Below, piece after piece: positions 22,539 through 33,103 of a stretch of 64,000 nucleotides of DNA. The notes below the pieces were generated by a model. The model was not told the DNA's origin. It saw only the letters and a list, made by a program, of their open reading frames with translations, and searched no databases. The stretch's first letter is position 1. Every line of letters starts with the position of its first letter. Origin of the DNA: Alligator mississippiensis (taxonomy: Eukaryota; Chordata; Crocodylia; Alligatoridae); assembly GCF_030867095.1 (NCBI RefSeq), contig NC_081825.1, forward strand, positions 51,326,501-51,390,500, written 5' to 3'. A program made the translations under genes and the position numbers.

Positions 22539-24149
22539 TCACACTAAATCCCTTCTGTTGGCACTATTATATAATGTAGTGCTTGGCTGCCTGGAGGAAA
22601 GTGCAGAAGGATATATTTTCTTCTTAAACCTTGTAATCCCAAACTGCTAATCAATTATTACTTTACTTTCTGTCTAGATTTTTTCCCCTTTGGCTTCTCA
22701 CCCTGCTAATTGAAGTTAACAAATTTTTCTTCTGGGAAGGGTTACAGGGATAATGTGGCCTCTAACAAGACCTCTTGGCACATTCCAGACTGTGAAAGTT
22801 GATGTAGATGACTGTTGTTGTTGGCTATTGCAGCTAGCTCTTACCTTACTTTTCATATGACTTCCGGGACTCATGTTAGAAAATTTTCATTTTATTGGGG
22901 CATGATCGGATAGAATAGTGAATCTCCTGTCCCAAGCCTCAGTCTGACTCTCCAAACTAGAGAAGCCTAGAAAGTTCCATTACAGAGGATCACTCACTTC
23001 TGCCCTCTGAAGACTGGAAACCTTGGTGCCCCGCTTCATTGATTTTTCACTTTTGTGACAGTGGGATTTGTCTCCAACATCCCCACCATGGTACAAAAGG
23101 AGGATATAGTACTCCAAGCCAACAGACCCATATTAGGGGGACCAAGGGAGTGCAAGACCTTCCTTACAGAGAAATTTTGCTACCCTTCTTGCACTTTACC
23201 TGTTGCCCCTCAGCCCTTTTGCTAGTACAGTTCTGTGGAGCTTTCCCCACTACCACTGACTCTGAAGGTTGTAGCATGTGCAGGAGCTCAGAAGTGATAC
23301 ATGTAAAACAGGATCAATTTCTGAATGAAATATCTGGGGAACTGGCAAGTGATGATGAGCAGACACCATGTGTTGTCTTATCCTTACCATGGCTGGCCCT
23401 CCTCAGTTCTGGTCCAGAGTTTTCATGAGGTCTCAGAAATAGGTATGATGCTGCACAGTTGGCACGCTATATTTTCTTTATTGTCTAGTGTGGATCTCCT
23501 GGGTCTTTTTTCCTTCTGATCATGATGTGATAGAGACTTAGGTCATATTTACAGGGTAAACTTACTATCTCTGGTGGAAGCACCTTCTAACACACCACCC
23601 TGCTTTATTTGGGCTTCCTGCTAGACTGGAGGCTGTACAGCCACATCCATGTATCACCATTGATGGGCTATCTGGCATAGGCACATGACAGCCCATCCAA
23701 AATGCCAGGTAGATGTGGCTTCACTGTTTCCAGTTTAGGAGGGAAAGTGCCCAAAACAGCACAGAATACTTGAGGGAGTCCCCCGTGAGAATAATTATTT
23801 TGCTATTTATACAGCCTTATTTCAGCCATAGCTTGGAAGATGATGGGAGTTGCTATAGTGGATCAGATCTTATGATCACATATCAGTTTGAACAGTTGGG
23901 AGCTGCTATAGTGGATCAGATCACATGATCATGCTGATATCCTGTTTCCAATCATGAACATTGCCTCACATATTACTAAAAGGGAAGCATAATATAAACT
24001 ATATAATGGAGTAAAAGTGCCCAAGGGCATGGAATTGTGGCTAACAATATACTTGTGGCCATACAAATTTTTCAAGACACAAGTTGATATAGTCCATTAT
24101 TTTAAAACCCAAAGTGGTTTGATATTTATGTTATGAATAATTGAAGAAT
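22539..24149. other. Intergenic with a small tandem duplication
   Basis: No gene is recognised. A 53-bp tandem duplication lies at about 23845-23940: gctatagtggatcagatc occurs twice, each followed by a tgatca palindrome. Confidence 0.55.
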
Positions 24150-24290
24150 CCTTAACGTTTATATAGTTTTCTACCTTTAAAATGATTTGCAGATATTTAA
24201 ACACTTAATCTTTACATCACACCTGTGAAATAGACAGACATAATCCTTATTGTCATTTTTACAATCTGAGGTGTAAAGTAAATTGCCCAA
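24150..24290 (+). repeat. L2/MIR-type tail relic
   Basis: The stretch has the standard layout of the shared L2/MIR 3' region: a ttaatctttacatcacacctgtgaaatag-like block, then ttgtcatttttacaatctgagg, then aattgcccaaggccac. It is old and diverged. Confidence 0.6.
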
Positions 24291-24744
24291 GGCCACTGGG
24301 ATTCACTGTCATAAGCAAAGGTGTAATGAGCTCCTTCAGGGAAGGGGGGGGACATGGGATATACCAACCACTGGAGGGCAGGATGGGGAGGGGGAGCAAT
24401 GTCTTACCTGCTGCTGTTCTCTGCACAGTGAAGGCTGTTGCTGCTGCAATAGCAGTGTTGGCTCAGAAGGCATCACCCCTGTGATTGGGATCCCTGAGAG
24501 CCATCTCTTCTGCCCTGTTCACTTACCTCTCACCCCTTAACTATATTACTGGGCACAGAGCTGTGCCTGCTATGGCAGACTCCCTGGGAATGCAGAAAAG
24601 CACCATTTGGCTTGCTCTCATGGCCAGGCAGGGGCAGCCCAGGCCTACATGTGCCATGACCAAGATTTCTGGGGGCAAGAGGGCAACTCTGGCAACCTCT
24701 CAATAGTAGGTGAGCCTACTGCTATGTGCCCCGTTCCCACTTGG

Positions 24745-24868
24745 CAGGGGGCTGGCTAAGGAACTGTCCTGCAAGTGGGGAGCTGCCGGTGAGCCTCATT
24801 CCCCCCACTCATCAGGGGGCTTGTTGGCAGCGTCACTGCTTGCAGAACAGTTCCTGGCCAGCCCCCTG
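24745..24868. repeat. Imperfect hairpin beside the large palindrome
   Basis: The left arm cagggggctggctaaggaac (from 24745) is the inverse of the right arm gttcctggccagccccctg (ending 24868), and the pairing extends into tgtcctgcaag / cttgcagaaca. The loop of about 60 bp is GC-rich. Confidence 0.75.
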
Positions 24869-24929
24869 CTGAGCAGGGGGCACAGGGCTCATCAGCAGCT
24901 GCCCTGCTTGGGTTTCCAGACTCCGCCTG

Positions 24930-25187
24930 CCTTGTGGAGCAGCTCTGTGTGGTGCAGAGCTGGGAACTCCCAAGAGTGAGTTGGGGCTGGGAACCCAGCC
25001 TCTGCTTGCTCTCCAGAGCAGCTCCGCATGGTGTGGAGCTGGGAACTCTGGAGATCAAGCAAAGGCTGGAGTTCCCAGCTCCAGGCCATGCAGAGCTGCT
25101 CTGGAGAGTGAGCAGGGGCTGGGTTCCCAGCCCCAACTCACTCTTGGGAGTTCCCAGCTCTGCACCATACAGAGCTGCTCCACAAGG
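24930..25187. repeat. 258-bp imperfect palindrome
   Basis: The left arm (24930-25053) and right arm (25066-25187) are inverse copies of about 122-124 bp around a spacer of about 12 bp (atcaagcaaagg). Paired words include gtggagcagctctg / cagagctgctccac, ggaactcccaagagtgagtt / aactcactcttgggagttcc, ggggctgggaacccagcc / ggctgggttcccagcccc, and ctccagagcagctcc / gcagagctgctctggag. Mismatches are few and there is a small indel near the centre. The open frames on both strands here mirror each other because of the palindrome and are not genes. Confidence 0.9.
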
Positions 25188-25994
25188 AACTTTCTGGAAC
25201 TTTCATCTCTGCACTGAAAATTGGGAGCTAGGATGGTGGGCAGAGAGCTCCCCAGTCCCAGTGCTGATCAGCTCCCAGCTCCTGGGGGGAGTCAGGAGCT
25301 GAGCAGTGCCAGAACTGGGGATAGAGAGCTCGCCATCTCCTTTGCACCCTGCTGCCTAGGCTGACCAGAAACAAATTTACCAGCATTTACAGGTACTAGC
25401 TAACTGCACATTAGCCTAATTTACTGTGCAGTAAATGCCCTGAACATGTAGACAGTGACACTTTACTGCACAGCAGTGCATGCATCTGTTGATACTAAGC
25501 TTTTCAATCTCCCTCTCCCTGCTTCTTCACACTGTCTGCAAACTTAACAGGTAAGGGAGCCAGCAGGGGGATGATAACACAGTGTTTATCAGCCCATCAA
25601 AAAAACAAAAGCCTTTCTCATTAGGTCAAGCTCTTCTTAAACAGCTTTTTTCCAAGGAAGGAAGGGAAGGACATTACCAGCTGACCTGTTGATTAGCTCC
25701 AAAAAGCCTTAAGTGGACAGTGTTCTGTTTGCCTGTCCCAGTGAAATTGGAGACACACACAGACACCTATCAGCATTAGCTAGCATACCGCATGCCTAGG
25801 GTCTGTGGGACTGGGGTCTGTGCTGTGGGAGATAGGAGGAAGGGAGGGAGGAATCCTTGCTTGAGCAGTGAGCAGCAAGGTGGGGTTGTGGGGGGAAGCA
25901 AGGCAGACCCTGTTGTGCCTGCAGTCTTTGCCAGAGCTCTGGCTAAGAAGCAGAGGGCAGGGCCAGCCCTGTTCTCTGGAGCAGACAGCACAGC

Positions 25995-26247
25995 TGAGGG
26001 CTGCAAAACATATGGGATTGTGGGGGACTCTGGTTTAACTTAAACCAGGAAGGGGTCTGGGACAGACATTGCATAAACCAGTTTGACCCAAGTCAGTTAA
26101 GTCTGATACTACATTCTACCAGGTTTATCTTAAACCAGTTTCAGCCATTTTGAAAGTGGTTTATGTGCACTGAACTTACGTTCTGTTACACATCTAAACC
26201 AGTTTCTGATCACTTAAACCAGTTGATGTCTAATGTCTGTTCCTAGC
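25995..26247 (-). repeat. GGGACAGA-ended interspersed repeat, copy 3 (reverse)
   Basis: It is nearly collinear with 6365-6617, sharing ttaacttaaaccaggaaggg, tctgggacagacattgcata and the end ttaaaccagttgatg. It ends with gtctgttcctag, the inverse of the GGGACAGA end. Confidence 0.6.
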
Positions 26248-26272
26248 CTTGATAGATTGCTTTGCTTTAGGT

Positions 26273-26582
26273 CAAGGGTGTCAAACACATGGACTGCAGG
26301 CTGGGTCTAGCCTGAAGAACCATGTCCTCTGGCCCATGAGCCTTCTAGAGTGGCCAGGAATTCAGAGGCAGCCCAACCCCTGCTGAAATCTTGGGTATGG
26401 AGCCTTGTTGGGGATGTGTGTCAGTAGCAGGGAGTGAGACTGCACTAGTCCCCCTGTGGATGGTTGGCACCAGTCTCCGTGCAGCTGCTCTCCCTACTGC
26501 CAAAGCTGGGTCAGGATCTATTCTGCAACAAGCCCTGCACTTTGGATCAAGCCTTGGTGGGTAAACTAGTTTGACATCCCTG
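26273..26582. mobile_element. hAT-like short element
   Basis: The left end CAAGGGTGTCAAACACATGG and right end AGTTTGACATCCCTG are inverted copies. The flanking 8-mers ctttaggt and ttgtaagt agree at five positions only, so the target duplication is weak. It is 310 bp with no transposase. Confidence 0.65.
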
Positions 26583-27619
26583 TTGTAAGTCATTCACTCT
26601 TAGGGGAACAAAGGTAGGGCCGGTCATCCATTCAGTTTAGAATACAGCAGCAGTGAACAGCATTTTTTCCTAACCAACCCTGACAGTTCACTAAAAATAT
26701 CTCAGAGTAGTCATTCTCAAATGTAAGGGGTACATCTTAATGGAAAGAAAGAGGAAAACCTTCTATTTGACATCATGAAAACCATCTTTTCTCCTATTCA
26801 TGCGTGTGTGAGATCACAGTGGCAACTATACTGGAAGCTTAGAGTGAAATGTTCACATTACCAAAACATCAAGTGCATATTTTGTTGTCTTGTAATAAAA
26901 ACAGAACCAATATCAATAGCAGCTCCATAGACAGCAATTTAGGAATCTCTGTTTTAGCGCAAGTGTCATTAGGGTAGCTTTAGATTCCCAGGCACTTATG
27001 ATGACAAAGCACTCAGACCGTTTCATCAAGCAACTCAAATAATTCTGTATTTTCTGAGAACTCTAGGCACAAATATTGCAGCTGAACCAGCATCTGCCAT
27101 TACTTCTGTGGAGTGTAGAAGGTGTTGAAGAGAACCTGCATCTACACTGCAAAGCAGATTTTGACCAAGGTAACAGAAATCATCTTCATTCTGAACAGTA
27201 ACCTCAGGGACAGCAGCTTCTGGTACCTGATTTGTAGCATGAGCATTGTGCTTTGTCTCAGTATGTTGCTTTGCCATCTCCCATTTACCTGCTCCCCTTC
27301 AGAAATAGCCCAGACTTACGACTGATGTCCCTTAACCTAAAACACAATACTTGAGCCATATAAACTTTATGGGATGTATTTTGTTTGCCACCATTATGTT
27401 GGCCACGCCCATGCTTGCTTTCTGATTACGTTGCTTATCAGTGAAATGTTCGGCCATGGTCCAAGTACTCTGAACATTTATTGTAGTCTCTGCCATACAT
27501 GATGCACTTTGACTAGCAATAAATACAGTTTATTCATTTGGCTAAAGCTGAGGTGGCTTGTCTATGCCTGAAGTTGCTGTGGTTTCCTCAATAAGTTGGT
27601 AGTCTGTTCCTATGCTTAA
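26583..27619. other. Intergenic, no feature recognised
   Basis: AT-rich sequence without recognisable coding or repeat structure. Confidence 0.4.
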
Positions 27620-28634
27620 CCACCCTCATAGTGGGATTAGTTATTCCTAATTTCCAACCTAAATTTCCTCTATTGCAGTTTGAGACTATTGTTGCCTACA
27701 AACAGAGAGTACAGTCTATCTCTTTTTTTTAATAATCATCCTTCAGGTATGTGAAGGCCATTATCAAATTCCCCCCTTGGTCTTTTTTTCTCCAGACTAA
27801 ATAATCCTAGTTCTTTCAGGATTTCCACCTAAATCATGTTTCCCAGGCTGTTAATCATTTTTGTCACCCTTTACTGGACTCTTTCTAATCTGAATATCTT
27901 CCTTGCAAAGTGAGGCCCAAAAACTGGACACAATACTCCAAGTAAGTCCTCACCAGTGCCAAATAAAGTGAAAGGATCACTTCCTTTGAATTGCAAGTTA
28001 CTACAGCAAGTTACTACAGCTCATTATGCTGTTAGTCTTTTTTTGCAACAAGAGCACACTGTTGGTTTATATCTAGCTTATGGTCCACTGTAAACCCCAG
28101 GTCCTTTTCTGCTGTTCTGAGACCTAGCAAGTCATTCCCTAGTCCATATGCATGCATATGATTATTTCATCCCAAGTGTAGGACTTAGTACTTGTCCTTG
28201 TTGCATTTCATCTGATTGATTTTGAACCATTTTTCTAATTTATCTAGGTCATTCTGGATCCTAGCCTTGCCCTTCAGAATTTCTGTAACTTGGTGTTGTC
28301 TGCAATTTGCTAAACCTGTATTTAATTCTATCCTCCAAATCATTAATGAAGATGTTAAATAATACTGGACCCAGGATCCAGAACCACTCAATTCATCCTT
28401 CCAACTAGACATTGAGCCACTGATGACTACTTGTGCCTGGACAATGAGCCAACCAGTTATGTATCAACTTTATAGTATTTTCATCTAGTCTGTATGTCCT
28501 TACCTTATTAAAGAGAGAATATTGTGGCTTCAAAAGCCTTGCTAAAATCAAGGTACATCATACACACTGCTCTCCCACCATTCACAGATCCTGTTACCTT
28601 ATTATAAAAAGAAATCAGGTTGGTTAGTCATGAC
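27620..28634 (-). mobile_element. Antisense L3/CR1 LINE, 3' segment
   Basis: The complement of the LINE 3' region runs here, with text such as actggacacaatactccaag near 27925. The 3' end of its RT coding sequence follows, in reverse order to the reading direction. A minus-strand frame at 28185-28412 contains KARIQNDLDKLEKWFKINQM, a CR1-clade block just after the RT palm. The element is broken at 28634 by the hAT-like insertion and resumes at 31860. Confidence 0.75.
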
Positions 28635-28938
28635 CAGGGATCCAGGTTTTCCATTTCCCATGGAAAAACAGAGAAAACCATTGATTTTCCTCCTTTAGCA
28701 GACAAAAAAAGGATTTTTCCTTTTAGCAGAGATACCCGCAGATTTCCCACTTTTGCAAAGAGCATTGTAGGTTGGCAGAGTTTCAGTCTGCAAGAGTTTC
28801 TTGCAGAAGGGGCGACAAACCTCCAACCCTGTCTGGAAAAGGAGGGAGAGGGGGAAAGGGCAGGGCCTGAGGTTCTCAGTCAGCCAAGACTTGGCTCAAG
28901 CTCACTTTTCCTTCCTGGAGCCTGTGAGGTAAGCGGTA

Positions 28939-29295
28939 GGCCTGTGTAAAGTGGCCAGTGGTATTTGATTCGGATTCAGATTTGGATGATTCAGGGGACA
29001 GTGATTCAATTCAATGATTTGGATCACTGTCCTGAATCAATTCAGCCAATCGGATTCAAAAGATTCGGCACTGATTCGCTGTCATTCGGTGATTTGGCCA
29101 TAGACTATAACGGGGAATCACTAAAATACCTATAACTTTGTCATTTTTTTTGCAGAATTGGATGAAAACAGCAGGGGTGGTAGACCCTTCTGAGGGCATG
29201 AAGCCTGCCAGGTTTGAAGGAGATAGGTGCAGGGGTTTCTGTGAAAGTGCACCTCAAATTGTTGAAAGCAAAACTTGTGTCATTTGTGTGTGTTA
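28939..29295 (+). mobile_element. Partial copy of the GGCCTGTGTGAAG-ended element
   Basis: It begins ggcctgtgtaaagtggccag and continues with the degenerate gattcggattcagatttgg words seen at the left end of 1156-2218. The right inverted end is not visible before the Penelope-like tail at 29297, so this copy is truncated or divergent inside. Confidence 0.55.
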
Positions 29296-29296
29296 A

Positions 29297-29489
29297 CTGG
29301 GTTTCTGGTTGTAGCTGTGTTGGTCTAAGGAACAGTCAGGCAAGGTTCTTTGAGTAGATGTGATATCTTTTATTAGACCAATTGAATAGTTGGAGAACTC
29401 TTGGCAAGCTTTCAGGTTTTAAAAAAACCCTTCTTTAGGCTGAGGAAGCATCTGCAGTTGGTGTATGCACTTTTCCTGGATGGAATGAA
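29297..29489 (-). mobile_element. Penelope-like element 3' tail, solo
   Basis: The plus strand contains gttggtctaaggaacagtca, gatatcttttattagaccaa, gcaagctttcaggttt and tgcacttttcctggatggaa. All except the first match the 3' tail of the Penelope-like element at 31957 in the same orientation. Only the terminal region was inserted (extreme 5' truncation). Its hammerhead-like core is mutated (CTAAAGA in place of CTGANGA on the minus strand). Confidence 0.75.
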
Positions 29490-29580
29490 TCTACACCGGT
29501 GGTATGTGGACTGGGAGTTGCATGCTATCGGCCTGAGTGGGCTCCTGATTCAGGGCAGTGATTTAGGAGCCTGCTTGGAC

Positions 29581-29961
29581 TGATAGCACCCAACTCCTGG
29601 TCCATACACCACAGGGCATGGCGGGCTGGTTTGGACAGGCTTCATGCCTCCATGTGTGGCTTCCTGCAGGAGTGCAAGAAGCCCCACAAGGAGGTGCAGA
29701 GCCTGCTCAGCCAATAGGGTGCAACTCCTGGTCCATGCACACGGGCCGAGCTGGGGGCTGGGTGGGCTCTGTGCCTCTGTGTGCAGCTTCCTGTATTCCT
29801 GTGGGATGCTGCACACAGAGGCACAGAGCTCGCTTAGGTCAATAGCATGCAGCTGCCAGACCACGCACTGTGGAGCAGGTCAGGCAGGCTCCGTGCCTCT
29901 GTGCGCAGCTTCCCGCACTCCTGCAGGATGCTTCACATGGAGGTGCAGAGCCCACTCAGGC
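29581..29961 (+). repeat. Tandem repeat, 122-131-bp units with internal hairpins
   Basis: Three units start near 29581, 29712 and 29840, and a partial fourth starts at 29962. Each begins with a tgatagcac/caatagg-like word followed by caactcctggtccat or its variants. Each unit contains an inverted pair; in the second it is gtgcctctgtgtgcagc with gctgcacacagaggcac (about 29779-29830). The preceding stretch 29505-29580 carries part of the same text in inverted orientation. The many open frames here on both strands follow from the repeat and do not look like genes. Confidence 0.8.
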
Positions 29962-29999
29962 TGATAGCACACAGCTCTCATTTACCGCCCCCCACACAT

Positions 30000-30160
30000 A
30001 CTCATACCTGCCTACAAACCCCACACTCTCATGCCCACACTCCCCACAAACCTCACACTGCCCCTCACCCCTTCTCCCCCCCCACAAACACCACATCCAC
30101 CTCCAACACCTTCACAAACCCCCCCACACCCCACACCACCCCCCATCCATACAAAGTATG
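30000..30160 (+). repeat. C/A-rich low-complexity tract
   Basis: A long stretch is built of CCCCAC, CCACAAAC and CACACC words without regular period. It gives histidine/proline-rich spurious frames. Confidence 0.75.
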
Positions 30161-31029
30161 TGCATATATTTCTAAAGAAGGTTCAAATAGTGTTATATTT
30201 AGTTTAATTTGAAAAAAAGTAAATAATTTAACATAATTTTGAGTTTCCCTGCACATTATTTTGAATTTTTATGCACATAATTCCCTGGGTTGTACAGAGT
30301 GGTTTCAGCTGTGGCCCCAGTTCCCCTACCTTGTGGGACTGCCTTGGGATTTCTTCACAGCCCACTACCTCCCAGCCAGGGAGCCTGCCCCAAGCCTTCC
30401 AAACATTCACAACCCCTTTAGTCTCCCATTGCTCTCCTAGGAGCCTGCCTTCTCCCTTCCATCTCCACCTCCAACATGCTACAATTGCATAAAATGTTAA
30501 GCAGGTTTTGGAAACGGACATTTGGAACTAGTTGGCTTTACGTGGTTGTAAGAATAAGAATAAGAGTCCACTAAGAAAGCAGTAGTATTTATTTACAGCT
30601 GTTTACATACATTTAACTCCATTCTCTGTTAAGCATATAGACTAAAGTAATGAAAGAGAAAAAACAAGTGTGCTGGAAATTACAAAATCAGAGAAAATCC
30701 CAGGATTCGCAATAGTGTAGTGAGATAAGTCTTTGTGGTAGCAGTGAGTATGTCGTTTTATCTTTGTGTGTTTTCATGTGAGCCAGTGGTTTTTAGTTTA
30801 AATAATCAAACGTGGGTACTTTTCAGTGCTCACCGTTGTCTGAAAGCTGAAAATGTATCTGCAACTCTATTTTAACAACCCAGAGTAACTGAGAAAGCAA
30901 TTACATTTTTCTGTGTGGGGGGCTAGCAGTCTATAAGCCCAGCCAGAAAGCAGAGCAAACAGTTTGTCGTTGGCCAGGTTATATCTGGTTGAATGTGGAC
31001 AGGACTGTAGGGGAGGTGGAGATCCCAGT

Positions 31030-31240
31030 AGGCCCAAGAATGAGTGAGTAGCCCCGGAGGGCTGAGGAGAGTGGGGAGCTGAGGTGGGCTTGGACTACAG
31101 AACCTAAGCCTTGGAGTTTAAAAGCATTTTAAGCTGTACTTTGTGTTTCTTTTCTCTTTGTTCTATAATAAACCTGGCTTTTGTTGATACATTGCTTGCA
31201 AGGGAGTTTGTTCAGCCAGTTTAAATCTAGTTGTCCCAGG
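31030..31240 (+). repeat. Possible LTR-like fragment with polyadenylation signal
   Basis: A block ends in tttctcttTgttctATAATAAA-type text around 31155-31175, followed by ttgttgatacattgcttgca. This is the arrangement of an LTR R/U5 region. I see no matching second LTR, primer-binding site or polyprotein, so this is only a guess at a solo fragment. Confidence 0.3.
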
Positions 31241-31363
31241 TTTCTGGGTGGGGGCTTGAGCCAAAGCTAAATTTATTTGAGACCTCCCAAAACTTGAGCC
31301 CAGCCCTTATTGCTGCCAACAGGTCCAGGGAGCAGAACAACAGGGGTCAGCACTTCTCAGAGC

Positions 31364-31575
31364 CACAAAGCAGTGTGGGGGACAGCCACAGTTGGACCGG
31401 CATCCTGGTGCATGGGGAGAGCTGCTGCTGGGAGGAAGTGAGTGGGAGGTAGGCAGGGAGTGAGGGGCACCGGCAGGGCTGGTGCAGGCTGTGGCTTGAG
31501 AGCGAGGGCAAATGGCATATCAGGTCTCTTAGCACCACAAAGCAGTGTGGGGGACAACCGCAGCTGGACCTGCGT
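31364..31575 (+). repeat. Internal direct repeat, period about 172 bp
   Basis: cacaaagcagtgtgggggac occurs at 31364 and again at 31536, each followed by a cagttggacc-like word and catcctgg/cgtcctgg. The spacer is G-rich. It is part of the large hAT-like element. Confidence 0.75.
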
Positions 31576-31859
31576 CCTGGTAAGTGAGGGGGCAGCAAAA
31601 GCTCTGATTTTCCATGATGAAAAACCCAAAATCAAATGCTAAAATGTATAGGTATTTAGAATGTATTCTATTATAGTGATTGGAAGTACTAGTAGCTTTT
31701 GAAATTGCTTTAAAACTGTAAATATATCAATAAAACATTGTGTTCAACTGATACCCATATACATAGCAGCCTTTCAATTTAATCACCAATTTTGGGGTTT
31801 TAATCAGAGAATTTGCGATTTTTTTTTAATGAGGGAAAAGCAGGATCCCTGGTCATGAC

Positions 31860-31956
31860 TTGCTCTTGGTGAATCCATGCTGGCTGTTCCTGATCATCTT
31901 GTTCTCCTGGTGCTTAAAAATAGATGTGCTGAGGACCTGCTCCATAATCTTTCCAG
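31860..31956 (-). mobile_element. Antisense L3/CR1 LINE, middle segment
   Basis: This is a short piece of the LINE between the two insertions (ttgctcttggtgaatccatg ... ctccataatctttccag). It is the direct continuation of 28634, and the reading matches the equivalent part of the LINE at 470-570. Confidence 0.85.
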
Positions 31957-32031
31957 ACAAGGTTCCTTGGGTGAATCTGATATCTTTTATTAGACCAACC
32001 CAAATAGTTGGAAAATAATTATTAAGCAAGC

Positions 32032-32057
32032 TTTCAGGTTCAAAAACCCTTCGTCAG
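32032..32057 (-). ncRNA. Hammerhead-ribozyme-like core in a Penelope tail (relic)
   Basis: The minus strand reads CTGACGA, then a helix-II-like hairpin (agggtttttgaacct), then GAAA, then gcttgc. This is the order of the conserved hammerhead core (CUGANGA - stem II - GAAA - short stem III). Hammerhead motifs are known in Penelope-like element tails. The expected cleavage triplet (U-H after the short helix III) appears altered here to CTT context, so activity is doubtful. The call is based on motif order only; no folding was computed. Confidence 0.5.
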
Positions 32058-32209
32058 GCTAAGGAAGTTTCAGCCGTTGGTGTGTGCTCTTCCTGGATGG
32101 AATGAAAAGTAAGGAATCCAGCGGCTAGGCTGGTATGCATACAAGACAGGTAGTCAGTGAAAATGTAGATTGAGGAGTCAATGGGTGAAAGACAGGCTGG
32201 GGTGGGGGG

Positions 32210-33095
32210 GGAGGAAGAGAGAGAAGGGGGATGAAAGTGGAGAGATACCTGGGGAGTGAGATGTCAGGCAGGTTATAATGTGTCATAAATCCAATGTCTA
32301 TATTTAGTCCATGATTTTTAGTATCTAGGAGGTTGATGAAGTGGAATTCATAGGCTCGTCTCTAGGAAGTGTTTTGTAAATTTCCTTTGAGGATCAGGAC
32401 TGAGAGATTGGAGAGAGAGTGGTTTTCTTTTGAGAAATGTGCACCCACAGGTAATTGGGTATTTCTGTCTGATAGATTTCCGGTGTGCATTCATTCTGGT
32501 GCGCAGTTGTTGTTTGGTCTCTCCTACATATCTACCATCAGGGCATATGGTGCATTGGATGAGGTATATTACATTTCTGGAGGTGCAGCTGTAAGATCCA
32601 GGAATGCTGATGGCACTGTTGTGGGGTGTAGTAATAGTGGAGGTGGTGGAGATGTGTTGGCAGGTTTTGCATTTCTTGTCATGGCACGGTCTGGATTCTT
32701 TTGGTGTGTTCTGGGCTTGAGGAAGTTTGCTTCTGGTGATGAGGTTGGCGAGGTTCGGTGCTTGTTGAAGGCTAGAATGGATGGCTCTGGGAAGATATTT
32801 TTAAGAATAGGGTCTCTTTCTAGTATGGGTTGCAATTGTTTGAGGATTTTCTGCACAGGTTCAAGGGAGGCGTGATATGTCATAACCAGCGGTATGCAAT
32901 TTGTGGGGGTTTTTCTTCTGTACTGCAGCAGTTCTTCACGTGGTATCCGGGTGGCGCTTTCAAACATGCAATCTATTTCTCTGGACGAGTGTCCTTGTTG
33001 GGTGAAAGCCTTTTTAAGATTGGTGAGGTGGCAATCCCGGGTGTTCTCTTCAGTGCAAATTTGGTGGTATCTGAGGGCTTGGCTGTATATCACAG
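32210..33095 (-). pseudogene. Penelope-like polyprotein C-terminus with GIY-YIG domain
   Basis: The minus strand from 33095 reads AVIYSQALRYHQICTEE, then a linker with IPLVMTYHASLEPVQKIL and FPEPSILAFNKHR. The reading frame then shifts near 32755-32765 into NLANLITRSKLPQ. A Cys-rich block follows (PCHDKKCKTCQHI), then the GIY-YIG core: NVIYLIQCTICPDG, RYVGETKQQLRTRMNAHRKS. A second shift near 32455 leads to LPVGAHFSKENHSLSNL, and a TAG interrupts before YEFHFINLL. In family members this nuclease nicks target DNA for integration. The key GIY-YIG positions (IY, YVG, R, H) are present here, but the frameshifts make this copy non-functional. Confidence 0.85.
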
Positions 33096-33103
33096 CTTTC
33101 CAG

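Larger units (their letters stand above)
28635..31851. mobile_element. 3.2-kb hAT-like element inserted in a LINE
   Basis: The left end CAGGGATCCAGGTTTTCC and right end GGAAAAGCAGGATCCCTG are inverted copies. The exact 8-mer gtcatgac flanks both sides (28627-28634 and 31852-31859). The LINE text reads continuously once the element and one duplicate are removed (ggttagtcatgac joined to ttgctcttggtgaatcc). This is the hallmark of a hAT-type transposition. Near both ends there are runs rich in TTTTCC/GGAAAA words. The interior contains further insertions (28939, 29297, 29581) but no transposase frame that I recognise. Confidence 0.85.
31957..33095 (-). mobile_element. Penelope-like retroelement, 5'-truncated
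   Basis: This minus-strand element carries the C-terminal part of a Penelope-like polyprotein with a GIY-YIG endonuclease and a non-coding tail (about 31957-32200). ctttccag flanks it at 31949-31956 and 33096-33103. Past the right copy the LINE text resumes (gtatttagggcagactgact), so an 8-bp target duplication is plausible, although the right-hand copy could also be element sequence. The tail has the arrangement known from vertebrate Penelope-like elements, with a CTGACGA...GAAA core. It is truncated before the reverse-transcriptase palm. Confidence 0.85.

Noticed and set aside
24756..25302. Mirror-image open frames around 25 kb
   Set aside because: The similarity of the plus and minus translations is a direct result of the palindrome.
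29550..30212. Repeated Cys-rich peptide frames
   Set aside because: They result from the 122-131-bp tandem array; there is no start, signal or domain evidence.
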